Source: Bacteroidota bacterium (GTDB lineage Bacteria > Bacteroidota > Bacteroidia > Bacteroidales > Bacteroidaceae). Taken from it: a stretch of 41,428 nt of DNA. Made by a program: the position numbers and the translations under genes. The notes below the pieces were generated by a model. It was not told where the DNA came from and made no database searches. It saw nothing but the letters and a program-made list of their open reading frames with translations. Location of the stretch: assembly GCA_023458215.1 (NCBI GenBank), contig JAEXAJ010000224.1:1-41428 (forward strand), in the 5' to 3' direction. Below, one piece after another: positions 33,995-41,428 of this stretch (within the stretch, counting starts at the first letter, position 1; every line of letters begins with the position of its first letter).

Positions 33995-35653
33995 TTACAG
34001 GTGGAGCAATGCTTTGGCATTATTCAAAGCGGCTTCGGTCAAGGTAGCTCCGCTCAACATGTGGGCTATCTCTTCCACCCGCTCCGGGTCTGTCAAACGA
34101 CGGATATGACTGTTAGTCTCGGTTTCATTGTCTTGCTTATATACTTTATAATGGGCACATCCACGGGCGGCTATTTGCGGTAGGTGGGTGATACTGATAA
34201 CCTGACGGTCGCTTTCACCCATTTCTTGCATAATATCTGCCATGCGGTCGGCTATCTCACCGGAAACGCCGGTGTCTATTTCATCGAATACGATTGTGGG
34301 AAGTTTAACGGCACCGGCTATCATGGCTTTGATGGATAACATGACACGGGCTATTTCACCACCGGATGCTACCGAAGATATGCTTTGCAAAGTTCCGTTC
34401 TTATTAGCCGAAAACAGGAAGTTGACGGTATCAGCCCCATGCACACCGGGTTCTTTACGGGCACCGATCTCTACCTGGAAGCGAACGTTAGGCATTCCCA
34501 AGGGCATCAAACGTGCGGCCATCTGTTTTTCTACTTCACGGGCAGCCGATGTACGCGATTGGGTTAATACCGCCGCATGCTTTTTCACCTTATTATATAA
34601 AGACTCGCAACGGGCTTTCAGTTCTTCAATATTCTCTTCGGATGAGGTTATAGCCGAAAGCTTGGTAGCATATTCTTCCGCCAAAGACAAAAGATCGTCT
34701 ACTGTGGTTACACGATGTTTCTGCTGGAGGGTATAAATCAAATTCAAACGTTCGTTCACTTCTTCAAGGCGCGTCGGATTGAATTCTATTTCTTCTTCCT
34801 TGCCCGATACTTCCTGAGAAATATCTTTCAGTTCAATGTAGGTGCTCTCCAAACGTTCGGCAAACTCACCGGCAGGCGCATACACTTTCTGCAACCCAAG
34901 CATTGTATTCAAACAATCTTTCAGTCCGGCCAATAAGCCTCCTTCATCCGAATATAAGGTTTGATTGACACGATACAATCCTGCTTTGATTTCCTCGGCA
35001 TGGCTCAGCGTATCGGCCTCTTGTTCCAGCTCTTCTTGTTCGCCTGCCGACAAGTGAGCTTCTTCCAATTGTTCCAACTGGAAACGAATAAAATCTTCAT
35101 CCGATTTATCTTGTTCAGCACGGGCCACAAGGTCTTCCAAGTCTTGTTGCGCTTGTTTCCACTCTTTGTATAAAGCCTGATAAGCATTCAAGTCTTCTTC
35201 ATTGTGCGAAAGTATATCAAGGACATTGAGTTGGAAACCTTCTTTATTCAATAACAGGTTTTGATGCTGCGAATGTACATCAATCAGTTGTTCGCCCAGC
35301 TCTTTCATTTGCCCCAACGATGCCGGAGTATCGTTAATGAATGCCCTGCTCTTGCCCGAAGCATAGACTTCCCGGCGGAGGATACATTCGCTTTCGTACT
35401 CCAGTTCATTGTCCTCAAAGAAGGAACGCATACCATAAGCCGAAATATCGAAGCGAGCTTCAATAACACACTTCGATGCTCCGATACGGATTGACTTCAA
35501 ATCTGCACGTTGACCTAACAACAAACCAATCGCTCCCAGGATAATGGATTTACCTGCCCCCGTTTCACCTGTGATTACAGAGAAACCGGTGCTGAAATCG
35601 ATATCAAGCTTCTCAATCAACGCATAATTCTGTATGTAAAGTGAGCGCAACAT
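33995..35653 (-). CDS. recN: DNA repair protein RecN
   Basis: A 552-residue SMC-like ATPase. Walker A is VITGETGAGKSIILGAIGLL, the coiled-coil arms fill the middle (QQDLEDLVARAEQDKSDEDF), the signature is SSVASGGEIARVMLSIKAMI and Walker B is TIVFDEIDTGVSGEIADRMA. RecN binds DNA ends in double-strand-break repair. It lies between coaBC and rlmB on one strand, with gaps of 59 and 43 bp that contain AT-rich runs. Confidence 0.96.
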   Translation of the reverse strand: MLRSLYIQNYALIEKLDIDFSTGFSVITGETGAGKSIILGAIGLLLGQRADLKSIRIGASKCVIEARFDISAYGMRSFFEDNELEYESECILRREVYASGKSRAFINDTPASLGQMKELGEQLIDVHSQHQNLLLNKEGFQLNVLDILSHNEEDLNAYQALYKEWKQAQQDLEDLVARAEQDKSDEDFIRFQLEQLEEAHLSAGEQEELEQEADTLSHAEEIKAGLYRVNQTLYSDEGGLLAGLKDCLNTMLGLQKVYAPAGEFAERLESTYIELKDISQEVSGKEEEIEFNPTRLEEVNERLNLIYTLQQKHRVTTVDDLLSLAEEYATKLSAITSSEENIEELKARCESLYNKVKKHAAVLTQSRTSAAREVEKQMAARLMPLGMPNVRFQVEIGARKEPGVHGADTVNFLFSANKNGTLQSISSVASGGEIARVMLSIKAMIAGAVKLPTIVFDEIDTGVSGEIADRMADIMQEMGESDRQVISITHLPQIAARGCAHYKVYKQDNETETNSHIRRLTDPERVEEIAHMLSGATLTEAALNNAKALLHL

Positions 35654-35712
35654 TTGATTAATTGAAAATTAAGAATTAAGAATTAAAAAATTAATCACAG
35701 GCTTTCAAGAAC

Positions 35713-36951
35713 CTACTTTGTTTCTTGCAATACCTTTGCCAAATGATCTATGATGTCCACAGCAACTTCCGCTTTAGACTTCAGTGGATAATCTGTTTTG
35801 CTTTCCCGATCAATTATACTGATCTTATTGGTATCATAACGGAAACCCGCCCCCTCGTCATTCAAAGAGTTCAGCACAATAAAATCAAGATTCTTCCGAT
35901 TGAGCTTATCTTCGGCATTCTGTTGCTCCTGATTGGTTTCAAGAGCAAAACCTACCAGTACTTTCTTGGCTAGTTTGGAAGTTAATGTACTCTTTAACTG
36001 TCCTAAAGTGGCAGCAATATCTTGTGTCGGCTTCAGAGAAAGGGACATATTTCCTGTCTTTTCCCGTTTGATCTTTTCATCCACTACCTGTTCGGGAGTA
36101 TAATCGGCAACAGCCGCCGACAAGATAGTGGCATCCGCATTGGCAAACAAAGAGAGTGCGACGTCATACATTTCGTTTGCCGACTCCACATCGTAGCGCT
36201 GGAACACCGGGAAGTGGGTCTTCTGCTGAACCGGTCCTGTAATCAAAATCACCTTTGCACCCCGGCTGGTACATTCATCAGCAAGTGCAAACCCCATCTT
36301 TCCTGACGAGTAATTACCGATAAAACGCACCGGATCAATCTTTTCATAGGTGGGTCCGGTTGTTATCATAATGGTCTTTCCTACCAGATCACCTTCTTTT
36401 GCAGCAAAGTACTTTTCCAAATGAAGGATGATAGTTGAAGGCTCCTCCATACGTCCTTTGCCAACAAGGTGGCTGGCAAGTTCTCCTGTAGCAGGTTCTA
36501 TAATATGGTTGCCATAAGAACGCAGAGTTTCCAAATTCTTTTGTGTGGAAGGATGGGCATACATATCCAAATCCATAGCAGGAGCTACAAACACCGGAGC
36601 TTTTGCCGAAAGATAGGTAGTTATAAGCATATTATCGGCAACTCCGTTTGCCATTTTACCAATGGTAGAAGCCGTTGCGGGGGCTATCAACATAGCATCT
36701 GCCCATAAGCCCAAATCGACATGACTATTCCAGGTACCGTCACGCTGAGCAAAGAACTCACTGATAACCGGTTTACCGGTCAAAGCAGACAAAGTAATGG
36801 GAGTAATAAATTCTTTACCGGCAGGGGTAATAACCACCTGCACTTCCGCACCGCATTTTATCAATCCACGGATAATATAGCATGCTTTATAAGCAGCGAT
36901 ACTTCCGGTGATACCTAATATTATTTTCTTTCCTTTCAGTGTATTTGCCAT
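35713..36951 (-). CDS. coaBC: Coenzyme A biosynthesis bifunctional protein CoaBC
   Basis: A 412-residue fusion of phosphopantothenoylcysteine decarboxylase (CoaC, about 1-185) and phosphopantothenate-cysteine ligase (CoaB). KIILGITGSIAAYKACYIIR opens the FMN domain, HVDLGLWADAMLIAPATAST has the active His, and VFVAPAMDLDMY the PAMNxxMW-like substrate clamp. CoaB begins TIMITTGPTYEKIDPVRFIG and has NYSSGKMGFALADE. It makes 4'-phosphopantetheine for CoA. Confidence 0.96.
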   Translation of the reverse strand: MANTLKGKKIILGITGSIAAYKACYIIRGLIKCGAEVQVVITPAGKEFITPITLSALTGKPVISEFFAQRDGTWNSHVDLGLWADAMLIAPATASTIGKMANGVADNMLITTYLSAKAPVFVAPAMDLDMYAHPSTQKNLETLRSYGNHIIEPATGELASHLVGKGRMEEPSTIILHLEKYFAAKEGDLVGKTIMITTGPTYEKIDPVRFIGNYSSGKMGFALADECTSRGAKVILITGPVQQKTHFPVFQRYDVESANEMYDVALSLFANADATILSAAVADYTPEQVVDEKIKREKTGNMSLSLKPTQDIAATLGQLKSTLTSKLAKKVLVGFALETNQEQQNAEDKLNRKNLDFIVLNSLNDEGAGFRYDTNKISIIDRESKTDYPLKSKAEVAVDIIDHLAKVLQETK

Positions 36952-37002
36952 GATGTGAGTTACAAATTACAAATTAACAGCCATCACCGATGTGCAGCAC
37001 TG

Positions 37003-37776
37003 TTACTTTTGAGTCATTTCACGCAGACGTATCTTTGTCAGCGTAGCCTTGGTATTCAGTGTAAAATCGCTATTCAAGATCCAGCTATAATAACCCGGAT
37101 CACGCTTCAGGACATCCGATACAGACATTCCTTTATATTTGCCGAAATTGAAAACTTCCACCCCGTTATCGTCATAAACCATGCGTCCTGCAAAGTCTAC
37201 GTTCTTGTTGAAGCTGGAATATTCGGAAAGAAAAGCTACATCATTCTTTAAATCTTCAGGATATCTATCTAATTGAGACATCAGCACCTCGTATGTAGCA
37301 CGCGTATCCGCTTCGGCTGTATGAGCATCTTCCAGATTCTTGCCACAATAAAATTTGTAAGCAGCAGTCAAGGTACGTTGTTCCATCTTATGGAAAATAA
37401 CCTGCACGTCTACAAATTTACGACGGGTCATATCTATTTCTACATCGGCACGAAGAAACTCTTCGGCCAATACAGGAATATCAAAACGGTTAGAGTTGAA
37501 ACCGGCAAGATCACAACCTTCGATATCATTAGCTATATTCCGCGCTACTTCTTTGAAAGTAGGACAATCGGCCACATCTTCATCGTAAATACCATGAACG
37601 GCAGAAGCTTCAGCAGGTATATGCATTTCGGGATTGATACGCATGGTTTTTGCTTCTTCATTACCGTTCGGGTAGACTTTGAGATAGCAAATTTCGACAA
37701 TCCGATCAGAATTAATGTTTGTACCGGTAGTCTCTAAGTCGAAGAAGACGAGCGGATTTTTCAGATTTAATTTCAT
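37003..37776 (-). CDS. 3'-5' exonuclease, DnaQ/DEDD family
   Basis: A 257-residue DEDDh exonuclease. Exo I is FFDLETTG (Asp13, Glu15), GFNSNRFDIPVLAEE is Exo II, and HTAEADTRATYEVL gives the Exo III His and Asp. The C-terminal 70 residues (GKYKGMSVSDVLKRDPGYYSWIL) form an extra domain frequent in Bacteroidetes exonucleases. The position beside dnaN suggests proofreading or repair. It may be the DNA polymerase III epsilon-type activity, though this is not proven. Confidence 0.88.
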   Translation of the reverse strand: MKLNLKNPLVFFDLETTGTNINSDRIVEICYLKVYPNGNEEAKTMRINPEMHIPAEASAVHGIYDEDVADCPTFKEVARNIANDIEGCDLAGFNSNRFDIPVLAEEFLRADVEIDMTRRKFVDVQVIFHKMEQRTLTAAYKFYCGKNLEDAHTAEADTRATYEVLMSQLDRYPEDLKNDVAFLSEYSSFNKNVDFAGRMVYDDNGVEVFNFGKYKGMSVSDVLKRDPGYYSWILNSDFTLNTKATLTKIRLREMTQK

Positions 37777-37791
37777 TGTATTCTATTTTTG

Positions 37792-37879
37792 GTTGACAAG
37801 GAGACGAGTTGACAAGTTAACAAGAGAGAATGTATATGCTCGCTTCCTTGTCAACTTGTCAACTCGTCCCCTTGTCAAC
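37792..37879. repeat. 33-bp imperfect palindrome between the exonuclease gene and dnaN
   Basis: Arms 37792-37824 and 37847-37879 are complementary over 33 bp with two mismatches around a 22-nt spacer. Each arm itself contains three spaced GTTGACAAG-like copies. It could form a long hairpin in the dnaN transcript or be a mobile palindromic unit. Confidence 0.8.
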
Positions 37880-37890
37880 TCCATTTATAT

Positions 37891-39015
37891 TTAGTCATTC
37901 AGCATCATCGGCATCAACAACATCAACAAATCTTCGTTTTCTTCCTGCTCCACCGGAACAATGACTCCGGCACGTGAAGGATCGGCCAACTCTACAATAA
38001 CTTCGTTAGAAGAGAAGTTATTCAGTATATCGATCAAGAAAGTCGATTTGAAACCGATGCTCATCGGATTGCCTGTATATTGACATATCAATGATTCTTC
38101 GGCAGAAGTAGAGAAATCGATGTCTTGAGCAGAAATAACGATAAGATTTTCCTGCATACGCAGTTTGATAAGACTGCTTGCCTGAGAAGAGAATATAGAT
38201 ACACGGCGTAATGCGCCAACCAATTGTTGACGGTCCACCGTTACTTTATACGGATTGTTTTGCGGAATGACAGAGTTGTAATTCGGATAACGTCCTTCGA
38301 TCAAACGGCATACCATGCGATAGCTTTCCAAAGTAAACACTGCATTGCGTTCGTCAAATTCAATGATTACTGTCCCTTGTTCCTTGGGCAGCAAATTCTT
38401 CATCAAAGAAGCGGGCTTTTTGGGAAGGATGAAAGCAGCACGCTCGTTACCTTTGGCAGCCAACGTTTTGCAACGAACCAGTTTATGACCGTCTGACGCA
38501 ACCATGGTTATATCTTCGGTAGTAATATCAAAATAAATACCGTTCATTACCGGGCGAAGCTCATCGTCAGCTGTAGCAAATACGGCGCGGTTGATACCAC
38601 CCAGCAAAATCTGTGCATCCATTTCTACACGTACAGCGTTGTCACCCAACATGGCCGACTGCGGGAATTCATCGGCATTCTGCCCCATCAGGCTGTATTT
38701 ACCATTCTGATACTGTACTGTGATTTCGAGAGAATCTGTATTTATCTCAAACGTCAACGGTTGTTCCGGGATTTCTTTCAATGCATCCAATAATGTCTTG
38801 GCAGTCACAGCAAAACGTCCGTCCGTATCACTTTCGTTCACCTCGACTGTAGTAACCATAGTTGTTTCACTATCAGAAACCGTTATAGTCAAAGTTCCGT
38901 CTTGCAGTTCAAAAAGGAAGCAATCCAAGATAGGCAGTGCATTCTTCGAATTAATCACTCGGCTAATAGCCTGCAAATGGCTGGAGAGTGCAGTACTTGA
39001 AACGATAAATTTCAT
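37891..39015 (-). CDS. dnaN: DNA polymerase III beta subunit (sliding clamp)
   Basis: A 374-residue protein of normal length. Three similar domains; it begins MKFIVSSTALSSHLQAISRV, with RPVMNGIYFDITTEDITMVA in domain 2, and ends in LLMLLMPMMLND, matching the conserved MLPMR-type C-terminus. It forms the ring that holds the polymerase on DNA. First gene of the probable dnaN - exonuclease - coaBC - recN - rlmB unit. Confidence 0.97.
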   Translation of the reverse strand: MKFIVSSTALSSHLQAISRVINSKNALPILDCFLFELQDGTLTITVSDSETTMVTTVEVNESDTDGRFAVTAKTLLDALKEIPEQPLTFEINTDSLEITVQYQNGKYSLMGQNADEFPQSAMLGDNAVRVEMDAQILLGGINRAVFATADDELRPVMNGIYFDITTEDITMVASDGHKLVRCKTLAAKGNERAAFILPKKPASLMKNLLPKEQGTVIIEFDERNAVFTLESYRMVCRLIEGRYPNYNSVIPQNNPYKVTVDRQQLVGALRRVSIFSSQASSLIKLRMQENLIVISAQDIDFSTSAEESLICQYTGNPMSIGFKSTFLIDILNNFSSNEVIVELADPSRAGVIVPVEQEENEDLLMLLMPMMLND

Positions 39016-39064
39016 ATAATCTGTATATTTAAGTTTTTATTTTGTCTTCTTTCAAACTAACGGA

Positions 39065-39095
39065 CAAAGTTAAAAAAAGAATTCCCTACCACAAA
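39065..39095 (-). promoter_or_regulatory. Promoter of dnaN
   Basis: On the - strand, TTTG (39092-39095), a 19-nt spacer and TAACTTTG (39065-39072) form a full consensus promoter. Predicted start near 39058, 43 nt before the dnaN ATG. Confidence 0.75.
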
Positions 39096-39122
39096 GAAAT
39101 AGCAAGAAAAAACGCCCGATTA

Positions 39123-39155
39123 TTCGTCTCATATTACTAAAAAATTGTAACTTCG
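39123..39155 (+). promoter_or_regulatory. Weak candidate promoter of the DUF3127 gene
   Basis: TTCG (39123-39126), a 21-nt spacer and TAACTTCG (39148-39155), each one base from consensus. Predicted start about 20 nt before the ATG. Confidence 0.4.
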
Positions 39156-39178
39156 CCGCATCATTTAAATACAGAACA

Positions 39179-39553
39179 ATGGAATTTACAGGAAAAATTA
39201 TTGCTATACTCCAGCCCAGAGGTGGAGTTTCTAAGACAGGCAATGAGTGGAAATCACAAGAATTCGTAATCGAAGACCACGGTCAATACCCCCGCAAAAT
39301 GTGTTTCGACGTTTTCGGAGCAGATAAAATAGAACAATTCAACATCCAGATGGGTGAAGAGTTAACCGTATCTTTCGATGTAGATGCACGCCAATGGCAA
39401 GACCGCTGGTTCAATAGTATCCGTGCATGGAAAGTAGAACGTGTAAGCGCAGCCGGTGCAGCACCTGCACCAGGAGCACCTGTTCCTCCTCCCGCACCAT
39501 CTGCCGCACCCGAATTCCTTTCGGGAGACGCAAAGGATGACCTGCCTTTCTAA
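39179..39553 (+). CDS. DUF3127 protein, OB-fold-like with SSB-type C-terminal tip
   Basis: A 124-residue protein. Residues 1-90 form a beta-rich domain (MEFTGKIIAILQPRGGVSKT, FDVFGADKIEQFNIQMGEEL, WFNSIRAWKVERV) with the look of an OB fold. A Pro/Ala-rich linker follows (APAPGAPVPPPAPSAAPE), and the chain ends GDAKDDLPF. That ending matches the acidic tip DDxPF with which single-strand-binding proteins recruit partners. Divergent from dnaN. A DNA-binding role is inferred, not shown. Confidence 0.85.
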   Translation: MEFTGKIIAILQPRGGVSKTGNEWKSQEFVIEDHGQYPRKMCFDVFGADKIEQFNIQMGEELTVSFDVDARQWQDRWFNSIRAWKVERVSAAGAAPAPGAPVPPPAPSAAPEFLSGDAKDDLPF

Positions 39554-39602
39554 ACAGGAATTAGAGAAGTCAAGAAATTATCAGCCCGTAAAGGAGCTTA
39601 GG

Positions 39603-39649
39603 AGTTAAAGCCAATAACCTTGCCACAATGCGAGGTATTGGCTTTAACT
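39603..39649. terminator. Bidirectional terminator between convergent genes
   Basis: A 14-bp perfect stem (39603-39616 with 39636-39649) and 19-nt loop, between the ends of the DUF3127 gene and the membrane-anchored protein gene. Confidence 0.75.
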
Positions 39650-39665
39650 GTATTAAAGACAATAG

Positions 39666-41327
39666 TTATTCGTCTCCTCCCTTTTCTTCTCCTTTATAGA
39701 GGAGGACAATATTAGGATAAACCACTCCGTCCATACATGTAAACTGCACCGCAAATATGAAATGACGGAAGAATTTGGCCTGACGGAAGAAAAAATTAGG
39801 AATCAAGCGTACATAGGTTTCGGGCTGGCGCAACATTTCTTCCATATCGGCCATCATCACGAAATTATAAGAAGGAGACAAACTGCCGATCCCTGCTTCA
39901 TAAGCCGGCTTTCCATCCATCACATCTCCGCTCTCTAACGCATCAATGTAAGCCGAAAGACTCACTGCATCAGGAGCAAGCAGAAAATGCCCCTTATAAA
40001 AACAAGCAAAAGTATAAAGTGCCGACTCCGTAATACCGGTCATTTGAGTCAATAACGTATTCCGAGGCAACACATACTGCTTGAATTTCCTCGCTTTAGG
40101 ATATTGATTGTAATTAGGAGAAGCCTTCGTGATTTCCGGCGCATCCTCCTCTTTAGGAGTAGTGTACAACAAAGACTGCAAGCGCCGTTCAGCTTCCAAC
40201 TCATTTTTGACCGGAATACTCATTATCGCACATGGATGATTATTCAATGTATCATTGGGGTAGAAGAGACAAGACATCACACTTTCAGCACTATGGTCGT
40301 TCAGGAAAGTAATCCACTCCACATCACGATCTTTGATATAATCGGAGTAAGTAGCCTTGGCATACTCCTGCCGGGCAGTAAAGGTAAATACAGCCTCCCT
40401 ATCCGAAAGAGCCCAACGATCATAGAAGAAAGTAGAAGAAGGAAGAGATGTACCCGAGAAGCCTTCCACCGGTTTCTGTTTGCGCAAGGCATTGATAAAT
40501 GTCTGTGTAGTATCGACTCCATGACTGATACCGGAGCAATAGATAGCATCTTCATTAAACTTCATATCAAATTCCGCCCAACTTCCCAAACGGGATTGCG
40601 AACGAATACCGTCGGTAGGCTTACCCATATCTACAGATTTCATACGCACATAAACAGTAGCCGCTACATTATTATGCTTTCCTGCCTGCATGGCACGAAA
40701 AGAAGGCAGTTGCAGCAGCGATTCTTTTTTACGATAAGCGTCAATCACGTCTTCTATCAAATGCTTTTGGAAACTCACAACCAGGAAATCCGGAGTAAAG
40801 TAAGCCGCCAGAAACCGACCGTCCGCCATGGGGTATATGCGTATCTCTTCTCCTTTGTAATCAAAGAACTTAGAAGGGAAAATGCTGGAGCAATACTTCT
40901 TTATAAAAGATTCCACTAACTCATAATCACCCGAACCAAGCGTACAATACAGCACTTGGTTCATCGGAGTATCAGGTTCATGGAAACTAATCATCATCTT
41001 ATTCATCTGCTTGCTCAATCCGTGGGGAGTATCGTCCACCAAAGTGTACAAATATTTTTTCAGATAAACAAAGAGTTCGGATACATACAGAAAATGGTTG
41101 TCCTTACTACAATTTAATTGATTGATATCGTCTACCAATTCTGCCATGCGGTCTGTTTCGAGTATGGCGGTAGCATCTTGCGGAACCAAAGAATAGAGGT
41201 TAAAGTCTTGTTGGTTTTCTGCCGCATTCATCCTAAAATAAGAATACACACCGAACCCCGTGCATAGCAACACTACAGATAGGATGACCGCTATTCTTAT
41301 GACGACTCGGAGTTTCATGGCATTCAC
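39666..41327 (-). CDS. Membrane-anchored protein of unknown function (DUF3352-like)
   Basis: A 553-residue protein with one N-terminal membrane helix (about 9-30, IRIAVILSVVLLCTGFGVYS) and a large outside domain. The segment FNLYSLVPQDATAILETDRM resembles the opening of DUF3352-type proteins, and DFLVVSFQKHLIEDVIDAYR recurs in them. No enzyme motif is seen. An ATG at 41318 is an alternative start. The predicted transcript starts only about 8 nt before the first ATG, which favours the later one slightly. Confidence 0.75.
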   Translation of the reverse strand: MNAMKLRVVIRIAVILSVVLLCTGFGVYSYFRMNAAENQQDFNLYSLVPQDATAILETDRMAELVDDINQLNCSKDNHFLYVSELFVYLKKYLYTLVDDTPHGLSKQMNKMMISFHEPDTPMNQVLYCTLGSGDYELVESFIKKYCSSIFPSKFFDYKGEEIRIYPMADGRFLAAYFTPDFLVVSFQKHLIEDVIDAYRKKESLLQLPSFRAMQAGKHNNVAATVYVRMKSVDMGKPTDGIRSQSRLGSWAEFDMKFNEDAIYCSGISHGVDTTQTFINALRKQKPVEGFSGTSLPSSTFFYDRWALSDREAVFTFTARQEYAKATYSDYIKDRDVEWITFLNDHSAESVMSCLFYPNDTLNNHPCAIMSIPVKNELEAERRLQSLLYTTPKEEDAPEITKASPNYNQYPKARKFKQYVLPRNTLLTQMTGITESALYTFACFYKGHFLLAPDAVSLSAYIDALESGDVMDGKPAYEAGIGSLSPSYNFVMMADMEEMLRQPETYVRLIPNFFFRQAKFFRHFIFAVQFTCMDGVVYPNIVLLYKGEEKGGDE

Positions 41328-41341
41328 ACAACAAGTTTTGG

Positions 41342-41372
41342 CAAAAATAACATTTTCTACTAATAAAACAAA
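41342..41372 (-). promoter_or_regulatory. Promoter of the membrane-anchored protein gene
   Basis: On the - strand, TTTG (41369-41372), a 19-nt spacer and TATTTTTG (41342-41349) match the consensus. Predicted start near 41335. Confidence 0.65.
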
Positions 41373-41428
41373 ACAAATGTTTCAAAAAGTTTAGAAAACT
41401 ATTTCCAATCCATCATAAGCATAGTGTA

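Noticed and set aside
40104..40919. Open frame of 271 codons on the + strand
   Set aside because: It lies fully antisense to the membrane-anchored protein gene, with Arg/His/Ile-rich shadow-type composition.
1..41428. tRNA, rRNA or transposase genes
   Set aside because: No cloverleaf-like stretch, rRNA sequence or transposase/integrase motif was seen on either strand; a covariance search was not possible.

Overview
The window looks like a Bacteroides chromosome, probably of the B. fragilis group. This rests on -7/-33 promoters of the form TTTG-N19-21-TAnnTTTG, the absence of Shine-Dalgarno sites, a capsule operon headed by UpxY and UpxZ regulators, an invertible promoter with ARACGTTCGT-type repeat cores, and Bacteroidales families such as DUF4373, DUF4494, DUF3127 and BNR_4. 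The species cannot be fixed from sequence alone.

Bases 1-21140 hold a capsular polysaccharide locus read leftwards and running off the left edge. From its promoter end it contains: an invertible promoter flanked by 28-bp inverted repeats (20898-21136); a ~190-nt leader with a possible 43-aa ORF; upxY (NusG-like antiterminator); upxZ; an independent-looking AAA/PD-(D/E)XK gene; a Wzx flippase; an acyltransferase broken at a G8 tract; a sugar N-acylation cassette (WecD-like GNAT, acyl carrier protein, short-chain reductase, acyl-activating ligase, WecE aminotransferase); five glycosyltransferases; a BNR_4 lipoprotein; a UDP-sugar dehydrogenase; a Wzy-type polymerase; a TorF-like outer-membrane protein; and the start of a cytidylyltransferase. 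The promoter in the invertible segment points right, away from the operon, so the locus appears to have been captured OFF. No initiating sugar-phosphate transferase, Wza/Wzc export genes, RmlA/RmlB or invertase is in the window.

Bases 21140-24030 are small accessory genes on the + strand: a frame-broken small gene, a possible small RNA or attenuator, an SH3-barrel protein, a DUF4373 replication-initiator-like gene followed at once by iteron-like 22-23-bp repeats, and a DUF4494 gene. Bases 24105-25850 carry yggS and a dihydroorotate-dehydrogenase-like gene, ended by a strong bidirectional hairpin.

Bases 25936-41428 are mostly housekeeping. They hold a membrane-anchored nucleotide-sugar 4,6-dehydratase (FlaA1/CapD type), a PIN-PhoH ATPase, folC convergent with ridA, a pseudo-protease/TPR protein, and a likely operon dnaN - 3'-5' exonuclease - coaBC - recN - rlmB. 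A DUF3127 protein with an SSB-like tail is divergent from dnaN, and a membrane-anchored protein of unknown function closes the window. Two notable repeats lie here: a 22-bp tandem array next to rlmB and a 33-bp palindrome between the exonuclease and dnaN.

How the capsule genes probably work together (inference): WecE makes a dTDP-4-amino-4,6-dideoxy sugar, and the ligase, ACP, reductase and GNAT build and transfer an unusual acyl group to its amine. Ugd supplies a UDP-uronic acid. The glycosyltransferases assemble the repeat unit, Wzx flips it and Wzy polymerises it. UpxY and UpxZ, together with promoter inversion, decide whether the locus is expressed.
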